Shown here: positions 8,997 to 19,011 of the stretch, piece by piece
Numbering within the stretch: position 1 is the stretch's first letter
Layout of the letters: each line of letters starts with the position of its first letter
Assembly (NCBI RefSeq): GCF_900461455.1
Contig: NZ_UGIA01000001.1
Coordinates: 62,001 to 126,000, forward strand
Reading direction: 5' to 3'
Length of the DNA: 64,000 nucleotides
From: Helicobacter acinonychis
Lineage (GTDB): Bacteria; Campylobacterota; Campylobacteria; Campylobacterales; Helicobacteraceae
Translations under genes and position numbers: made by a program
The notes under the pieces: model-generated
Told to the model about the DNA's origin: nothing
Database searches by the model: none
Seen by the model: the letters and a program-made list of their open reading frames with translations, nothing else

Positions 8997-10880
8997 ATGG
9001 GTATTTATCAAAAAAACTTACAAGCCCTTTTTAAAAGAGACCCTCTTTTATACGCAAAGCTCAAAGCCATTAAAGGAAACAAAAAATACGAAGTGTTTTT
9101 AGGGAATGATAGTGCGAATTTCAACTTGCTAGATAAAGAGACAAACACTCTCCTATTTGAAAAAAGCCCGCTAGACTCAAGCTTAGAGCAATATAAAAAT
9201 AGCGAAATTTACATGCTCTATCCTTATTTGTATTATTTTGGCTTGGGTAATGGCGTGTTTTATCGCTTGCTTTTAGGCAATGGGAATTTAAAGCGTTTGG
9301 TAGTGATTGAGCCTGAAATAGAGATTATTTTCATTGTGTTGAATCTTTTGGATTTTTCCACTGAGATTTTAGAAAACCGCTTGATTTTATTGCATGCGGA
9401 TTTTTGCAATTACAACATGATAGCTTCCTTGTTTGATATGGATAAAAAGTCTCGTTTATACGCAAGAATGTATGATTTAAAAATCTTTAATGTTTATTAT
9501 GAACGCTATTCTCATCAAATGGTAGAAATCAACCAGCATTTCACGCGCGCTTTAGAGCATGGCGCTATTAGCGTGGGTAATGACGCTAAAGACGCGCTTA
9601 TAGGCATTAAACAACATATCGCTAATTTGCCTGAAGCCATTCAAAGCCCTAGTTTAGTGGATTTTGTGAATGCTTTAAAAAACAGAGACACCGCCATTAT
9701 TGTTTCAACTGGGCCTAGTTTGAACAAGCAACTCCCCCTTTTAAAAGAAATCGCTCCTTATGCGACGCTCTTTTGTATAGACGCTTCTTTCCCTATTTTA
9801 GCTAAAGCCGGTATCAAGCCTGATATTGTGCTGTCTTTAGAAAGGGTGGATTTAACGGCGAAATTCTATGAAGAAACGCCCCTAGATTTTCAAGAAGGCG
9901 TTGTTTTTGCTTTGACTTCCATTGTGCATAAGCGTTTGATTAAAGCGATTAAAAAGGGGGTTAAGCAATTTAGTTTCCGCCCCTTTGGATACACCAACCT
10001 TTTTAATTTACACCAATATGGTTATGTGGGCATAGGCATGAGTGCAGCGAACATGGCGTATGAATTGGTGGTGCATTCTCGTTTTAAAAGATGCGTGTTC
10101 ATAGGGCAGGATTTGAGCTTTTCACAAAGCGGTAACAGCCATGCCAGTGGGGCGATTTATGGCGATAGGGAAATCAAACCTAAAGAAAATAAAGACAAGA
10201 TTTTTATAGAAAAATATGGGGGTAACGGAGAAGTAGAGACCACTTTAGTGTGGAAACTTTTCTTAGAATTTTTTGAAAAAGATATTTTTAACACGCCCTA
10301 TAAATTAGAAGTCATTAACGCTACTGAAGGGGGGGCTAGGATTAAAGGGACTAAAGAAATGCCTTTTAAAGAAGTGTGCGAAAAAATAGATAAATCTAAG
10401 CCAAAGCCCCCTATCAATCTAAACTATCCCACTAAATTAGAACAGGCTAAAAATCTAAAAATCGCTGAGCAAAAATGCGAAGAAATGATCGCATACGCCA
10501 AAGAGAAAAAAACTCAAATTGAGAAAGTGTTTTTAAAAGTGGCGCCATTTTTAGAAGCAGTGGAAAAACTTCATGAAGAGGAAAAATTAGAAGAGTTGGA
10601 TTTTAAAGAATTAGAAAATTTAAGCGCTGAAATTGATAACATTAAAGAGCTTTTTGATGACAAGCAATTTAATGCGTATTTTATGGATGCGATACAATCT
10701 TATATTTTCCATCAAGAATTGCATATCGCTGAAATCGTGTGCAAGAAAACGGATAATAAAGACGAGTTAAGGGCCAAGCAATTAGAATACATTTATGCAC
10801 ATAAATACTGGCTTTTTAGTTTAGCGGGTGGGATTGATTGCGTGATAGAAGCGATTAAAATGGCTTTGAAAGAATGGTAA
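8997..10880 (+). CDS. Motility accessory factor (Maf) family flagellin modification protein
   Basis: The 627-residue protein carries the MAF_flag10/DUF115 domain. Its glycosyltransferase-like core includes STGPSLNKQLPLLKE near residue 240, followed by LFCIDASFPILAKAGIKPDIVLSLE. Maf proteins transfer nonulosonic acids such as pseudaminic acid to flagellin Ser/Thr residues, and the 26695 counterpart HP0114 is implicated in flagellin glycosylation. The C-terminal 150 residues are charged and probably helical. The position directly after flaB fits its role. There is no strong Shine-Dalgarno, and AGAATAATG is the only nearby start. Confidence 0.85.
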   Translation: MGIYQKNLQALFKRDPLLYAKLKAIKGNKKYEVFLGNDSANFNLLDKETNTLLFEKSPLDSSLEQYKNSEIYMLYPYLYYFGLGNGVFYRLLLGNGNLKRLVVIEPEIEIIFIVLNLLDFSTEILENRLILLHADFCNYNMIASLFDMDKKSRLYARMYDLKIFNVYYERYSHQMVEINQHFTRALEHGAISVGNDAKDALIGIKQHIANLPEAIQSPSLVDFVNALKNRDTAIIVSTGPSLNKQLPLLKEIAPYATLFCIDASFPILAKAGIKPDIVLSLERVDLTAKFYEETPLDFQEGVVFALTSIVHKRLIKAIKKGVKQFSFRPFGYTNLFNLHQYGYVGIGMSAANMAYELVVHSRFKRCVFIGQDLSFSQSGNSHASGAIYGDREIKPKENKDKIFIEKYGGNGEVETTLVWKLFLEFFEKDIFNTPYKLEVINATEGGARIKGTKEMPFKEVCEKIDKSKPKPPINLNYPTKLEQAKNLKIAEQKCEEMIAYAKEKKTQIEKVFLKVAPFLEAVEKLHEEEKLEELDFKELENLSAEIDNIKELFDDKQFNAYFMDAIQSYIFHQELHIAEIVCKKTDNKDELRAKQLEYIYAHKYWLFSLAGGIDCVIEAIKMALKEW

Positions 10881-10889
10881 AACCCCTTT

Positions 10890-11192
10890 TTAAGCGTATG
10901 TGTCTAGTTTAGAATAAATTTGAGAAGGGGTTTGGCTACTAGGATCAACAAGACTTGTTTCAACTTGGGATTTGTCTTTGATTTCGCCGTCGTTATTGAT
11001 AGCGTTTAAAAGTTGTAGTCTGTCAAAATTAGGGGCGTTTTGCGTATTGTTTTCATTAAAACCATCTTGAACGCTGCTTTGTCGTAAATCTTGCTCCACT
11101 TGATCCCTATCTTTTATTGTTGCGTCATTATTGATATTATTCAAGGTTTGGAGCTGCGTGAAGTTAGGAGTGTAATGGGTGTTGATGGTCAT
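10890..11192 (-). CDS. Small protein made of two tandem repeats, function unknown
   Basis: The 100-residue acidic, Asn-rich protein has no signal peptide or membrane helix. Two repeats of about 30 residues are obvious: PNFTQLQTLNNINNDATIKD with DQVEQDL, and PNFDRLQLLNAINNDGEIKD with SQVETSL. The repeated NINND.xIKD core resembles a Ca-binding-like Asp/Asn loop, but I cannot assign it. A good AAAGGA lies 7 bases before the ATG on the minus strand. It is 20 bases downstream of the aldolase-like gene, suggesting an operon. Confidence 0.8.
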   Translation of the reverse strand: MTINTHYTPNFTQLQTLNNINNDATIKDRDQVEQDLRQSSVQDGFNENNTQNAPNFDRLQLLNAINNDGEIKDKSQVETSLVDPSSQTPSQIYSKLDTYA

Positions 11193-11212
11193 GTTTTATC
11201 CTTTTAAACTTT

Positions 11213-11872
11213 TTACACGCTCAATCGTGGATCATTATTATAACAAAAATCCATTAAATCGCCCAATCGTAAAACCTTGCATGAGTTTTCAATCAAATCA
11301 AAAACTTCCATGAGTTTAGAAAGCTCTCTATGGTAGGCAAAAATCCCACACCCTTTAATGAAAACAAAATATTTTTTGCTCTCTTGCAACTGGCGTAAAA
11401 TTTCTGTATCCGCTCTTTCTTGCCAATTGTCATAATCTTTGGGGTTAAAAATCGTTACTTCTTCGCCCAAAGAACGATACCCTAAATAATCTCTAGGGAG
11501 CAACCGGTTATGGCGCAAAGAATACGCCAAACTGTAAGGAGGGCGTGCATAAGCGATGAATTTAGCGTCCAAAAACTCCTTATACACGCTCGCATGGATA
11601 GGCGAATCTAGGCTCGCTTCTTTCCAACGATAATCTATCTTGTCATGCAAGACTAATAGGGTGTTTTCATCCAATTGATCAAAAATAGCGTTTCTTTTAT
11701 TGATCACAAATTGGTTAGTGCCAATGCGTGCAGAAATTGAGCCTTGATAAAGCCCAAAAAAACCCTTTCTAAACATGGATAATGAAATGCTTTTGAGCGA
11801 ATGAATAAGCTCGCTGTCAATACCTCTTGTGTGTGTGTTCATGTTTGGCATGATAACAAGTTTTTTTAACAA
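11213..11872 (-). CDS. Class II aldolase/adducin-like protein, probably non-canonical
   Basis: The 219-residue protein has the aldolase II fold signature. YQGSISARIG corresponds to the usual GN.S.R loop, SPIHASVYKEFLDAKFIAYA is the central helix-strand, and a C-terminal FIKGCGIFAYHREL follows. The usual HTH metal-binding His pair is not conserved (ARPPYS replaces it), so classical aldolase or epimerase activity is doubtful. The start is uncertain: the ATG at 11872 has no clear Shine-Dalgarno, and an in-frame ATG eight codons in is an alternative. It is divergent from hrcA. Confidence 0.7.
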   Translation of the reverse strand: MLKKLVIMPNMNTHTRGIDSELIHSLKSISLSMFRKGFFGLYQGSISARIGTNQFVINKRNAIFDQLDENTLLVLHDKIDYRWKEASLDSPIHASVYKEFLDAKFIAYARPPYSLAYSLRHNRLLPRDYLGYRSLGEEVTIFNPKDYDNWQERADTEILRQLQESKKYFVFIKGCGIFAYHRELSKLMEVFDLIENSCKVLRLGDLMDFCYNNDPRLSV

Positions 11873-11944
11873 AAGGATATGATTGACCCAACAGATCCAA
11901 ATTAAACTAACTCTATAAAAAATCCTAATTTAGTCATAGTAAGT

Positions 11945-11969
11945 AAATTTAGTGATATATACTAAACTT
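11945..11969. promoter_or_regulatory. HspR (HAIR-like) operator upstream of hrcA
   Basis: The inverted repeat ATTTAGT-N7-ACTAAAC matches the HAIR consensus CTTGAGT-N7-ACTCAAG at 10 of 14 positions with the exact 7-base spacer. It lies about 80 bases upstream of the presumed hrcA transcription start. H. pylori HspR is known to repress the hrcA-grpE-dnaK operon together with HrcA. I do not see an equally clear CIRCE element. Confidence 0.5.
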
Positions 11970-12032
11970 TAAAGAAAAATCCTGTAATTTTTATCACTTG
12001 TTTTAAAAAAGTGACAGATTATTAACTTTTCA

Positions 12033-12041
12033 TGCTATAAT
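12033..12041 (+). promoter_or_regulatory. Extended -10 promoter of hrcA-grpE-dnaK
   Basis: TGCTATAAT is an extended -10 box (TGn plus perfect TATAAT). Transcription near 12048 would give a leader of about 43 bases to the hrcA ATG. Confidence 0.7.
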
Positions 12042-12090
12042 GCGAGAGTCATTCCATTAAAAATGGCGATTGACGAGATATTTTTAAAAA

Positions 12091-12894
12091 ATGATGTTAA
12101 GAAGAATTGAAGTAGGTTCTAATTTGAATAAAAAAGAGAGTTTGTTAGATGCGTTTGTTAAAGCCTATCTGCAGACCTTAGAACCCATTAGTTCTAAACG
12201 CTTAAAAGAGTTGGCGAACTTGAAAGTGTCTTGCGCGACGATTAGGAATTATTTTCAAGTCCTTTCTAAAGAGGGCATGCTCAATCAAGCCCATTCTAGT
12301 GGTGCTAGATTGCCCACTTTTAAGGCGTTTGAAAACTATTGGCACAAGTCATTAAGCTTTGAAGTTTTAAGCGTGAATGAAAAACACCTAAAAAGCGCTA
12401 GTGAGAATTTTGGGCTTTTTGTTTTGTTAAAAAAACCCAGTTTGGAGCGTTTAGAAAGAGTTATTGAGTGCGAAAAACGCTTTTTGATTTTGGATTTTTT
12501 AGCGTTTTCTTGCACGATTGATTACAGCGTTAAAATGGAGAAGTTTTTGTTGGAGCTTGTGGGTAAAAGCGTTAAAGAAGTGCGCTTGATCGCTGCTTCT
12601 GTCAATGCGTTGAGTTTGGCTAGACAATTAGAGCATTTGGAGTATTCCAACACGCAAATTGCACGCTTTAATCTAATGGGGTTAAAAACGCTTTTAAACA
12701 GCCCTTTGTTTTTTGACATTTTAGGGGGTAAGATTTTAGAGCGTTTGAAAAAAGGGTTGCATTTTATAGAGCCTAATCACATGTTAGTGGCGCGTCCTAT
12801 AAAATTTAAAAACATGCAAGTGCAACTGCTTTGTGTAGGGAAATTGGAATGCGATTATGAAGGGTTTTTTCAAACCATTAAGGAGGAACGATGA
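12091..12894 (+). CDS. hrcA: Heat-shock transcriptional repressor HrcA
   Basis: Repressor of the class I heat-shock operons, which in H. pylori acts together with HspR on groESL and on its own operon. The 267 residues include the N-terminal winged helix ([21 protein letters not shown], then [17 protein letters not shown] with [12 protein letters not shown]), followed by a less conserved GAF-like dimerisation domain. The protein is shorter than Gram-positive HrcA (about 340 residues), as is usual for Helicobacter. Two consecutive start candidates (ATG at 12091 and 12094) lack a good Shine-Dalgarno. The 3' end overlaps grpE by 4 bases (ATGA). Confidence 0.92.
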   Translation: MMLRRIEVGSNLNKKESLLDAFVKAYLQTLEPISSKRLKELANLKVSCATIRNYFQVLSKEGMLNQAHSSGARLPTFKAFENYWHKSLSFEVLSVNEKHLKSASENFGLFVLLKKPSLERLERVIECEKRFLILDFLAFSCTIDYSVKMEKFLLELVGKSVKEVRLIAASVNALSLARQLEHLEYSNTQIARFNLMGLKTLLNSPLFFDILGGKILERLKKGLHFIEPNHMLVARPIKFKNMQVQLLCVGKLECDYEGFFQTIKEER

Positions 12895-13451
12895 AAGATG
12901 AACACAACCAAGAACACGATTTAAGCCAAAAAGAGCTAGAGTCTTGCGAAAATTCTTGCACTTGTGAAGGAAAAAAACAAGAAGCGAGCGAAAAAGAATG
13001 CGAGATTAAAGAAGATTTTGAGCTTAAATACCAAGAAATGCACGAAAAATATTTGAGGGTGCATGCGGATTTTGAAAATGTGAAAAAGCGCTTAGAAAGA
13101 GACAAGAGCATGGCGTTAGAGTATGCGTATGAAAAAATCGCGCTAGATTTATTGCCGGTGATTGATGCACTTCTTGGGGCTCATAAGAGCGCTTCAGGAG
13201 ATGATAAAGAGAGCGCTTTAACGAAAGGCTTGGAGCTTACGATGGAAAAGTTGCATGAAGTTTTGGCAAGGCATGGCATTGAGGGGATTGAATGCTTAGA
13301 AGAATTTGATCCCAATTTCCACAATGCGATCATGCAAGTCAAAAGCGAAGAAAAAGAAAATGGGAAAATCGTGCAAGTTTTGCAACAGGGTTACAAGTAT
13401 AAAGGTAGGGTTTTAAGGCCTGCAATGGTGAGCATTGCTAAAAACGATTAA
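12891..13451 (+). CDS. grpE: Nucleotide exchange factor GrpE
   Basis: Co-chaperone that releases ADP from DnaK. The 186 residues have the expected order: an acidic, Cys-containing disordered N-terminus, the long helical dimerisation region ([20 protein letters not shown]), and the C-terminal beta domain with [16 protein letters not shown] strong AAGGAGGAACG precedes the ATG inside the hrcA 3' end, and the genes overlap by ATGA, so they are translationally coupled. Confidence 0.95.
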   Translation: MKDEHNQEHDLSQKELESCENSCTCEGKKQEASEKECEIKEDFELKYQEMHEKYLRVHADFENVKKRLERDKSMALEYAYEKIALDLLPVIDALLGAHKSASGDDKESALTKGLELTMEKLHEVLARHGIEGIECLEEFDPNFHNAIMQVKSEEKENGKIVQVLQQGYKYKGRVLRPAMVSIAKND

Positions 13452-13478
13452 ATTTATTTTAAAAAGAAAGGATAACAC

Positions 13479-15341
13479 ATGGGAAAAGTTATTGGAATTG
13501 ATTTAGGGACCACCAACTCTGCAATGGCAGTGTATGAGGGTAATGAGGCAAAAATTATTGCTAATAAAGAGGGTAAAAACACCACTCCCTCTATTGTAGC
13601 TTTTACGGATAAGGGCGAAATTTTAGTGGGCGAGAGCGCCAAAAGACAAGCGGTTACTAACCCAGAAAAAACCATTTATTCTATTAAAAGAATCATGGGC
13701 TTGATGTTTAATGAAGAAAAAGCTAAAGAAGCTGAAAAACGCTTGCCTTATAAGATTGTGGATAGGAATGGGGCTTGCGCGATTGAGATTTCAGGCAAGG
13801 TTTATACCCCTCAAGAAATTTCAGCCAAAATTTTAATGAAACTTAAAGAAGATGCTGAAAGTTATTTAGGCGAGAGCGTTACCGAAGCAGTGATCACAGT
13901 TCCAGCTTATTTTAATGATAGCCAAAGGAAAGCGACTAAAGAAGCAGGCACAATTGCAGGGCTTAATGTTTTAAGGATTATCAATGAGCCTACAAGCGCG
14001 GCGTTAGCTTATGGTTTGGATAAAAAAGAGAGCGAAAAAATCATGGTTTATGATTTGGGTGGGGGGACTTTTGATGTTACCGTGCTAGAAACAGGCGATA
14101 ATGTCGTAGAAGTTTTAGCCACAGGAGGCGATGCGTTCTTAGGGGGCGATGATTTTGACAATCGTGTGATTGATTTCTTAGCCACTGAATTTAAAAACGA
14201 AACAGGCATTGAAATCAAAAATGATGTGATGGCGTTGCAACGCCTAAAAGAAGCGGCTGAAAACGCTAAAAAAGAATTGAGTTCTGCGATGGAAACTGAA
14301 ATCAACTTGCCCTTTATCACAGCGGACGCTACTGGACCTAAACACTTGGTTAAAAAACTCACTAGGGCTAAATTTGAAAGCTTGACAGAGGATTTGATTG
14401 AAGAAACGATTTCTAAGATTGAAGGCGTGATCAAAGATGCAGGGCTAACCAAAAATGAGATTTCAGAAGTGGTGATGGTGGGCGGATCCACTCGTATTCC
14501 TAAAGTTCAAGAAAGGGTGAAAGGGTTTATCAACAAAGAGTTGAATAAGAGTGTGAATCCCGATGAGGTCGTAGCGGTGGGTGCGAGCATTCAAGGGGGC
14601 GTGTTAAAAGGCGATGTGAAAGATGTGCTTTTATTAGATGTTACGCCTTTAAGCCTTGGGATTGAAACTTTAGGGGGCGTGATGACTAAAGTCATTGATA
14701 GAGGCACGACTATTCCTGCGAAAAAATCTCAAGTGTTCTCAACCGCTGAAGACAACCAGCCCGCTGTGTCTATTATGGTTTTACAAGGCGAAAGGGATTT
14801 AGCAAGGGATAATAAATCTTTGGGTAAATTTGATTTGCAAGGCATCGCTCCAGCTCCAAGGGGTGTGCCTCAAATTGAAGTAACCTTTGATATTGACGCT
14901 AATGGGATTTTAACCGTGTCAGCGCAAGATAAAAATACCGGTAAAAGCCAAGAGATTAAGATTTCTGGCTCTAGTGGGTTATCTGATAGCGAAATTGAAA
15001 AAATGGTTAAAGACGCTGAGTTGCACAAAGAAGAGGACGCTAGGAAAAAAGAAGTGATTGAAGCGAGAAACCATGCCGATAGTTTAGCGCACCAAACCCA
15101 AAAGAGCCTTGATGAGCACAAGGCGAATTTGAATGAAAACGACGCTAATGAGATCCAAAACGCCATTAACGCCCTTAAAGATTGCATCAAAAATGACAAC
15201 GCCACTAAAGCTGAGCTTGAAGACAAAACGAAAGCGTTAGTGCAAGCGGCCCAAAAACTAGGCGAAGCTATGGCGAATAAAAACAACGCCGAGCAACCCA
15301 AGAAAAAAGACGATGATGTGATTGATGCGGAAGTGGAATAA
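13479..15341 (+). CDS. dnaK: Molecular chaperone DnaK (Hsp70)
   Basis: ATP-dependent cytosolic chaperone. The 620 residues match the family. The ATPase domain starts [18 protein letters not shown] and contains [16 protein letters not shown] and [15 protein letters not shown]. The substrate domain carries [14 protein letters not shown], and a C-terminal helical lid ends [10 protein letters not shown], the usual acidic EEVD-like bacterial tail. AAAGGATAACAC supplies the Shine-Dalgarno 27 bases after grpE. It is the last gene of the heat-shock operon, before the terminator at 15366. Confidence 0.98.
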   Translation: MGKVIGIDLGTTNSAMAVYEGNEAKIIANKEGKNTTPSIVAFTDKGEILVGESAKRQAVTNPEKTIYSIKRIMGLMFNEEKAKEAEKRLPYKIVDRNGACAIEISGKVYTPQEISAKILMKLKEDAESYLGESVTEAVITVPAYFNDSQRKATKEAGTIAGLNVLRIINEPTSAALAYGLDKKESEKIMVYDLGGGTFDVTVLETGDNVVEVLATGGDAFLGGDDFDNRVIDFLATEFKNETGIEIKNDVMALQRLKEAAENAKKELSSAMETEINLPFITADATGPKHLVKKLTRAKFESLTEDLIEETISKIEGVIKDAGLTKNEISEVVMVGGSTRIPKVQERVKGFINKELNKSVNPDEVVAVGASIQGGVLKGDVKDVLLLDVTPLSLGIETLGGVMTKVIDRGTTIPAKKSQVFSTAEDNQPAVSIMVLQGERDLARDNKSLGKFDLQGIAPAPRGVPQIEVTFDIDANGILTVSAQDKNTGKSQEIKISGSSGLSDSEIEKMVKDAELHKEEDARKKEVIEARNHADSLAHQTQKSLDEHKANLNENDANEIQNAINALKDCIKNDNATKAELEDKTKALVQAAQKLGEAMANKNNAEQPKKKDDDVIDAEVE

Positions 15342-15365
15342 AACGCCTAAAACTTCTTTTAAGCG

Positions 15366-15388
15366 AGCGGATTTGATAAAAATCCGCT
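15366..15388 (+). terminator. Intrinsic terminator after dnaK
   Basis: A 9-bp stem AGCGGATTT / AAATCCGCT with a 5-base loop is followed by the T-rich TGTCTTTCT. The remainder of the 245-base gap to the next gene holds its promoter only. Confidence 0.8.
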
Positions 15389-15535
15389 TGTCTTTCTAAT
15401 TTCCATCAATTGAATACTGATTGTAAAATTTAAAAAATATTCAAAGGCATTTTTTTAATCAAAATATAAAAGAACTTGTGTGAACAAGCGATAATTTTAT
15501 TCAATCAAAATAAAGCCTTTTTTTGATCAAACCCC

Positions 15536-15560
15536 TTGACTTCTCTCTCTCTCGTATAAT
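15536..15560 (+). promoter_or_regulatory. Promoter of the small membrane protein with a CT-repeat spacer
   Basis: TATAAT at 15555-15560 is preceded by a CT dinucleotide run (15542-15552) and by TTGACT at 15536-15541. The 13-base spacing is too short for a standard -35, so the upstream element may not function. The repeat could change the spacing by slippage. Confidence 0.5.
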
Positions 15561-15586
15561 AAAAGAAATTTTTTAAAAGGAGAATA

Positions 15587-15871
15587 ATGGCTACAAGCGT
15601 TAATTTAGGAAAGAACAAGATTGTTAAAAAAGGATTGGTGGGGTTTTCTTGGACAACTTTATTTTTTGGTTTTTTCGTGCCTGCTATTAGGGGAGATATG
15701 GGATGGGCAATACTCATGTTGATTGTTGGAATTTTCACTCTTGGTCTAGCCAACATAGTATTTGCTTTTATATACAATAAAAAATACACAACCAAACTTT
15801 TGGAAGATGGTTATGAGCCTATGGATGAATATTCTAGTGGAGTGTTACGAGCAAAAGGCATTATTCCTTGA
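15587..15871 (+). CDS. Small inner-membrane protein, function unknown
   Basis: The 94-residue protein has two membrane helices, at about 18-35 (VGFSWTTLFFGFFVPAIRGD) and about 39-62 (AILMLIVGIFTLGLANIVFA), and a soluble charged tail. The motif W-T-x-L-F-F-G-F-F-V-P-A-I-R-G-D is shared with a broad group of small bacterial membrane proteins of unknown role. TAAAAGGAGAATA gives an excellent Shine-Dalgarno. It stands as a single gene between the heat-shock and cysK operons. Confidence 0.8.
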   Translation: MATSVNLGKNKIVKKGLVGFSWTTLFFGFFVPAIRGDMGWAILMLIVGIFTLGLANIVFAFIYNKKYTTKLLEDGYEPMDEYSSGVLRAKGIIP

Positions 15872-15895
15872 GGAAAATTTTGCCATATAATCAGT

Positions 15896-16060
15896 TCAAA
15901 ACTCTTTATTGCCATAAGCGGTGTATAAAAGTGTGTGTTTTTCAATATTAACATGCCTTTTTAAAAGCTTGCAATCACAACCCATTAAATAAGGGGCCGT
16001 GTAGTAAGCCCTTAAATTCACGCTCTCTTGCTTGGTTAAATGTTTAGGGGTTCTAATCAA
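15896..16060 (-). CDS. Possible 54-residue ORF or gene remnant opposite the cysK leader
   Basis: A minus-strand frame from TTG at 16060 encodes 54 residues containing NLRAYYTAPYLMGCDC and KHTLLYTAYGNKEF, with composition like a genuine H. pylori protein. TAAGGGG lies just upstream but only 2 bases from the TTG, which is too close for an ideal Shine-Dalgarno. LMGC resembles a lipobox, but no hydrophobic signal sequence precedes it. It could be a small expressed protein or the tail of a decayed gene. I do not recognise it. Confidence 0.35.
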   Translation of the reverse strand: MIRTPKHLTKQESVNLRAYYTAPYLMGCDCKLLKRHVNIEKHTLLYTAYGNKEF

Positions 16061-16067
16061 AACCCCT
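16046..16067. terminator. Hairpin in the cysK upstream region
   Basis: A 7-bp stem AGGGGTT / AACCCCT with an 8-base loop. It could end transcription coming from the small membrane gene, although no good T-run follows. It overlaps the start of the minus-strand ORF at 15896-16060. Confidence 0.45.
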
Positions 16068-16137
16068 TACTCCATTTAATGAGTTTAGGCATAATAATAA
16101 AAATTATTGCTACCCTTTATTATTATTAGGAGGAATG

Positions 16138-18220
<2,083 letters not shown>

Positions 18221-18255
18221 AGTTTCATCACAATTTATGGGTAAAGGAATCAAAA

Positions 18256-18729
18256 ATGAAAACGCCAAACACAAAAATGAATGTAGAAAGTTTTAATTTG
18301 GATCACACCAAAGTCAAAGCCCCCTATGTGCGCATAGCCGATCGCAAGAAAGGCATCAATGGGGATTTGATTGTCAAATACGATGTGCGCTTCAAGCAAC
18401 CCAATCAAGAGCATATGGACATGCCAAGCTTGCATTCTTTAGAGCATTTAGTTGCTGAGATTATCCGTAACCATGCCAATTATGTTGTGGATTGGTCGCC
18501 TATGGGTTGTCAAACGGGATTTTATCTCACGGTGTTAAACCATGACAATTACACAGAGATTTTAGAGGTTTTAGAAAAGACGATGCAAGATGTACTTAAG
18601 GCTACAGAAGTGCCTGCCAGCAATGAAAAGCAATGCGGTTGGGCGGCTAACCACACTTTAGAGGGCGCCAAGAATTTAGCACACGCCTTTTTATCCAAAC
18701 GAGATGAGTGGTCTGAAATAGGGATTTAA
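18256..18729 (+). CDS. luxS: S-ribosylhomocysteine lyase LuxS
   Basis: Iron-dependent enzyme that cleaves S-ribosylhomocysteine to homocysteine and DPD, the precursor of autoinducer 2. The 157 residues contain the metal-binding HSLEH, the catalytic Cys in [11 protein letters not shown], and the second metal Cys in [11 protein letters not shown]. In H. pylori LuxS feeds homocysteine to MccA and MccB, so the operon makes metabolic sense, and luxS mutants show altered motility and flagellar gene expression. AAAGGAATC precedes the ATG at 18256. The N-terminus MKTPNTKMN has a few extra residues before the conserved segment. Confidence 0.97.
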   Translation: MKTPNTKMNVESFNLDHTKVKAPYVRIADRKKGINGDLIVKYDVRFKQPNQEHMDMPSLHSLEHLVAEIIRNHANYVVDWSPMGCQTGFYLTVLNHDNYTEILEVLEKTMQDVLKATEVPASNEKQCGWAANHTLEGAKNLAHAFLSKRDEWSEIGI

Positions 18730-18859
18730 GGGGTGATTAGGGGGAGAGTTATGGCAAAATACCTCCTGTCCGATCATAAGCTTCACTATTAAAATAAATT
18801 TAGATTTAAATAAAATTTTTGTTATTTATTTTTTAAGCCTAACTTAAAAAAGAGTGTTT

Positions 18860-18865
18860 TATAAT
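18860..18865 (+). promoter_or_regulatory. -10 box of the tlpB promoter
   Basis: A perfect TATAAT. An expected start near 18872 gives a leader of about 140 bases that contains the G10 tract. The part of the luxS-tlpB gap before it (18730-18859) holds no convincing gene. Confidence 0.6.
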
Positions 18866-18941
18866 CCTAACTCGTTGGTTTTCTATTTTCAGTGGTTTCA
18901 AACCATTGGGTTTTAATTTAATTTTGCACCTCTCATTTTTC

Positions 18942-18951
18942 GGGGGGGGGG
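18942..18951 (+). promoter_or_regulatory. Homopolymeric G10 tract in the tlpB leader, RepG sRNA target site
   Basis: Ten consecutive G residues lie 60 bases before the tlpB start. In 26695 the trans-acting small RNA RepG binds a variable-length G repeat in the tlpB leader through a C/U-rich loop, and tract length tunes tlpB and the downstream glycosyltransferase up or down. The position and context here match that system. RepG itself is not in the window. Confidence 0.85.
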
Positions 18952-19011
18952 CATTTAGAAGCTAAACCCTAAAACTGGGGTTTGACTTAAAAATGATATT
19001 ATAGGAGATAA

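Noticed and set aside
14048-14491. 147-codon minus-strand frame inside dnaK
   Set aside because: Antisense shadow of a highly conserved gene; composition is Ser/Thr/Leu-rich, typical of reversed H. pylori codons.
18752-18793. Short ORF MAKYLLSDHKLHY after luxS
   Set aside because: Poor ribosome site, no hydrophobicity or conservation clue, and no antisense promoter. Treated as chance.
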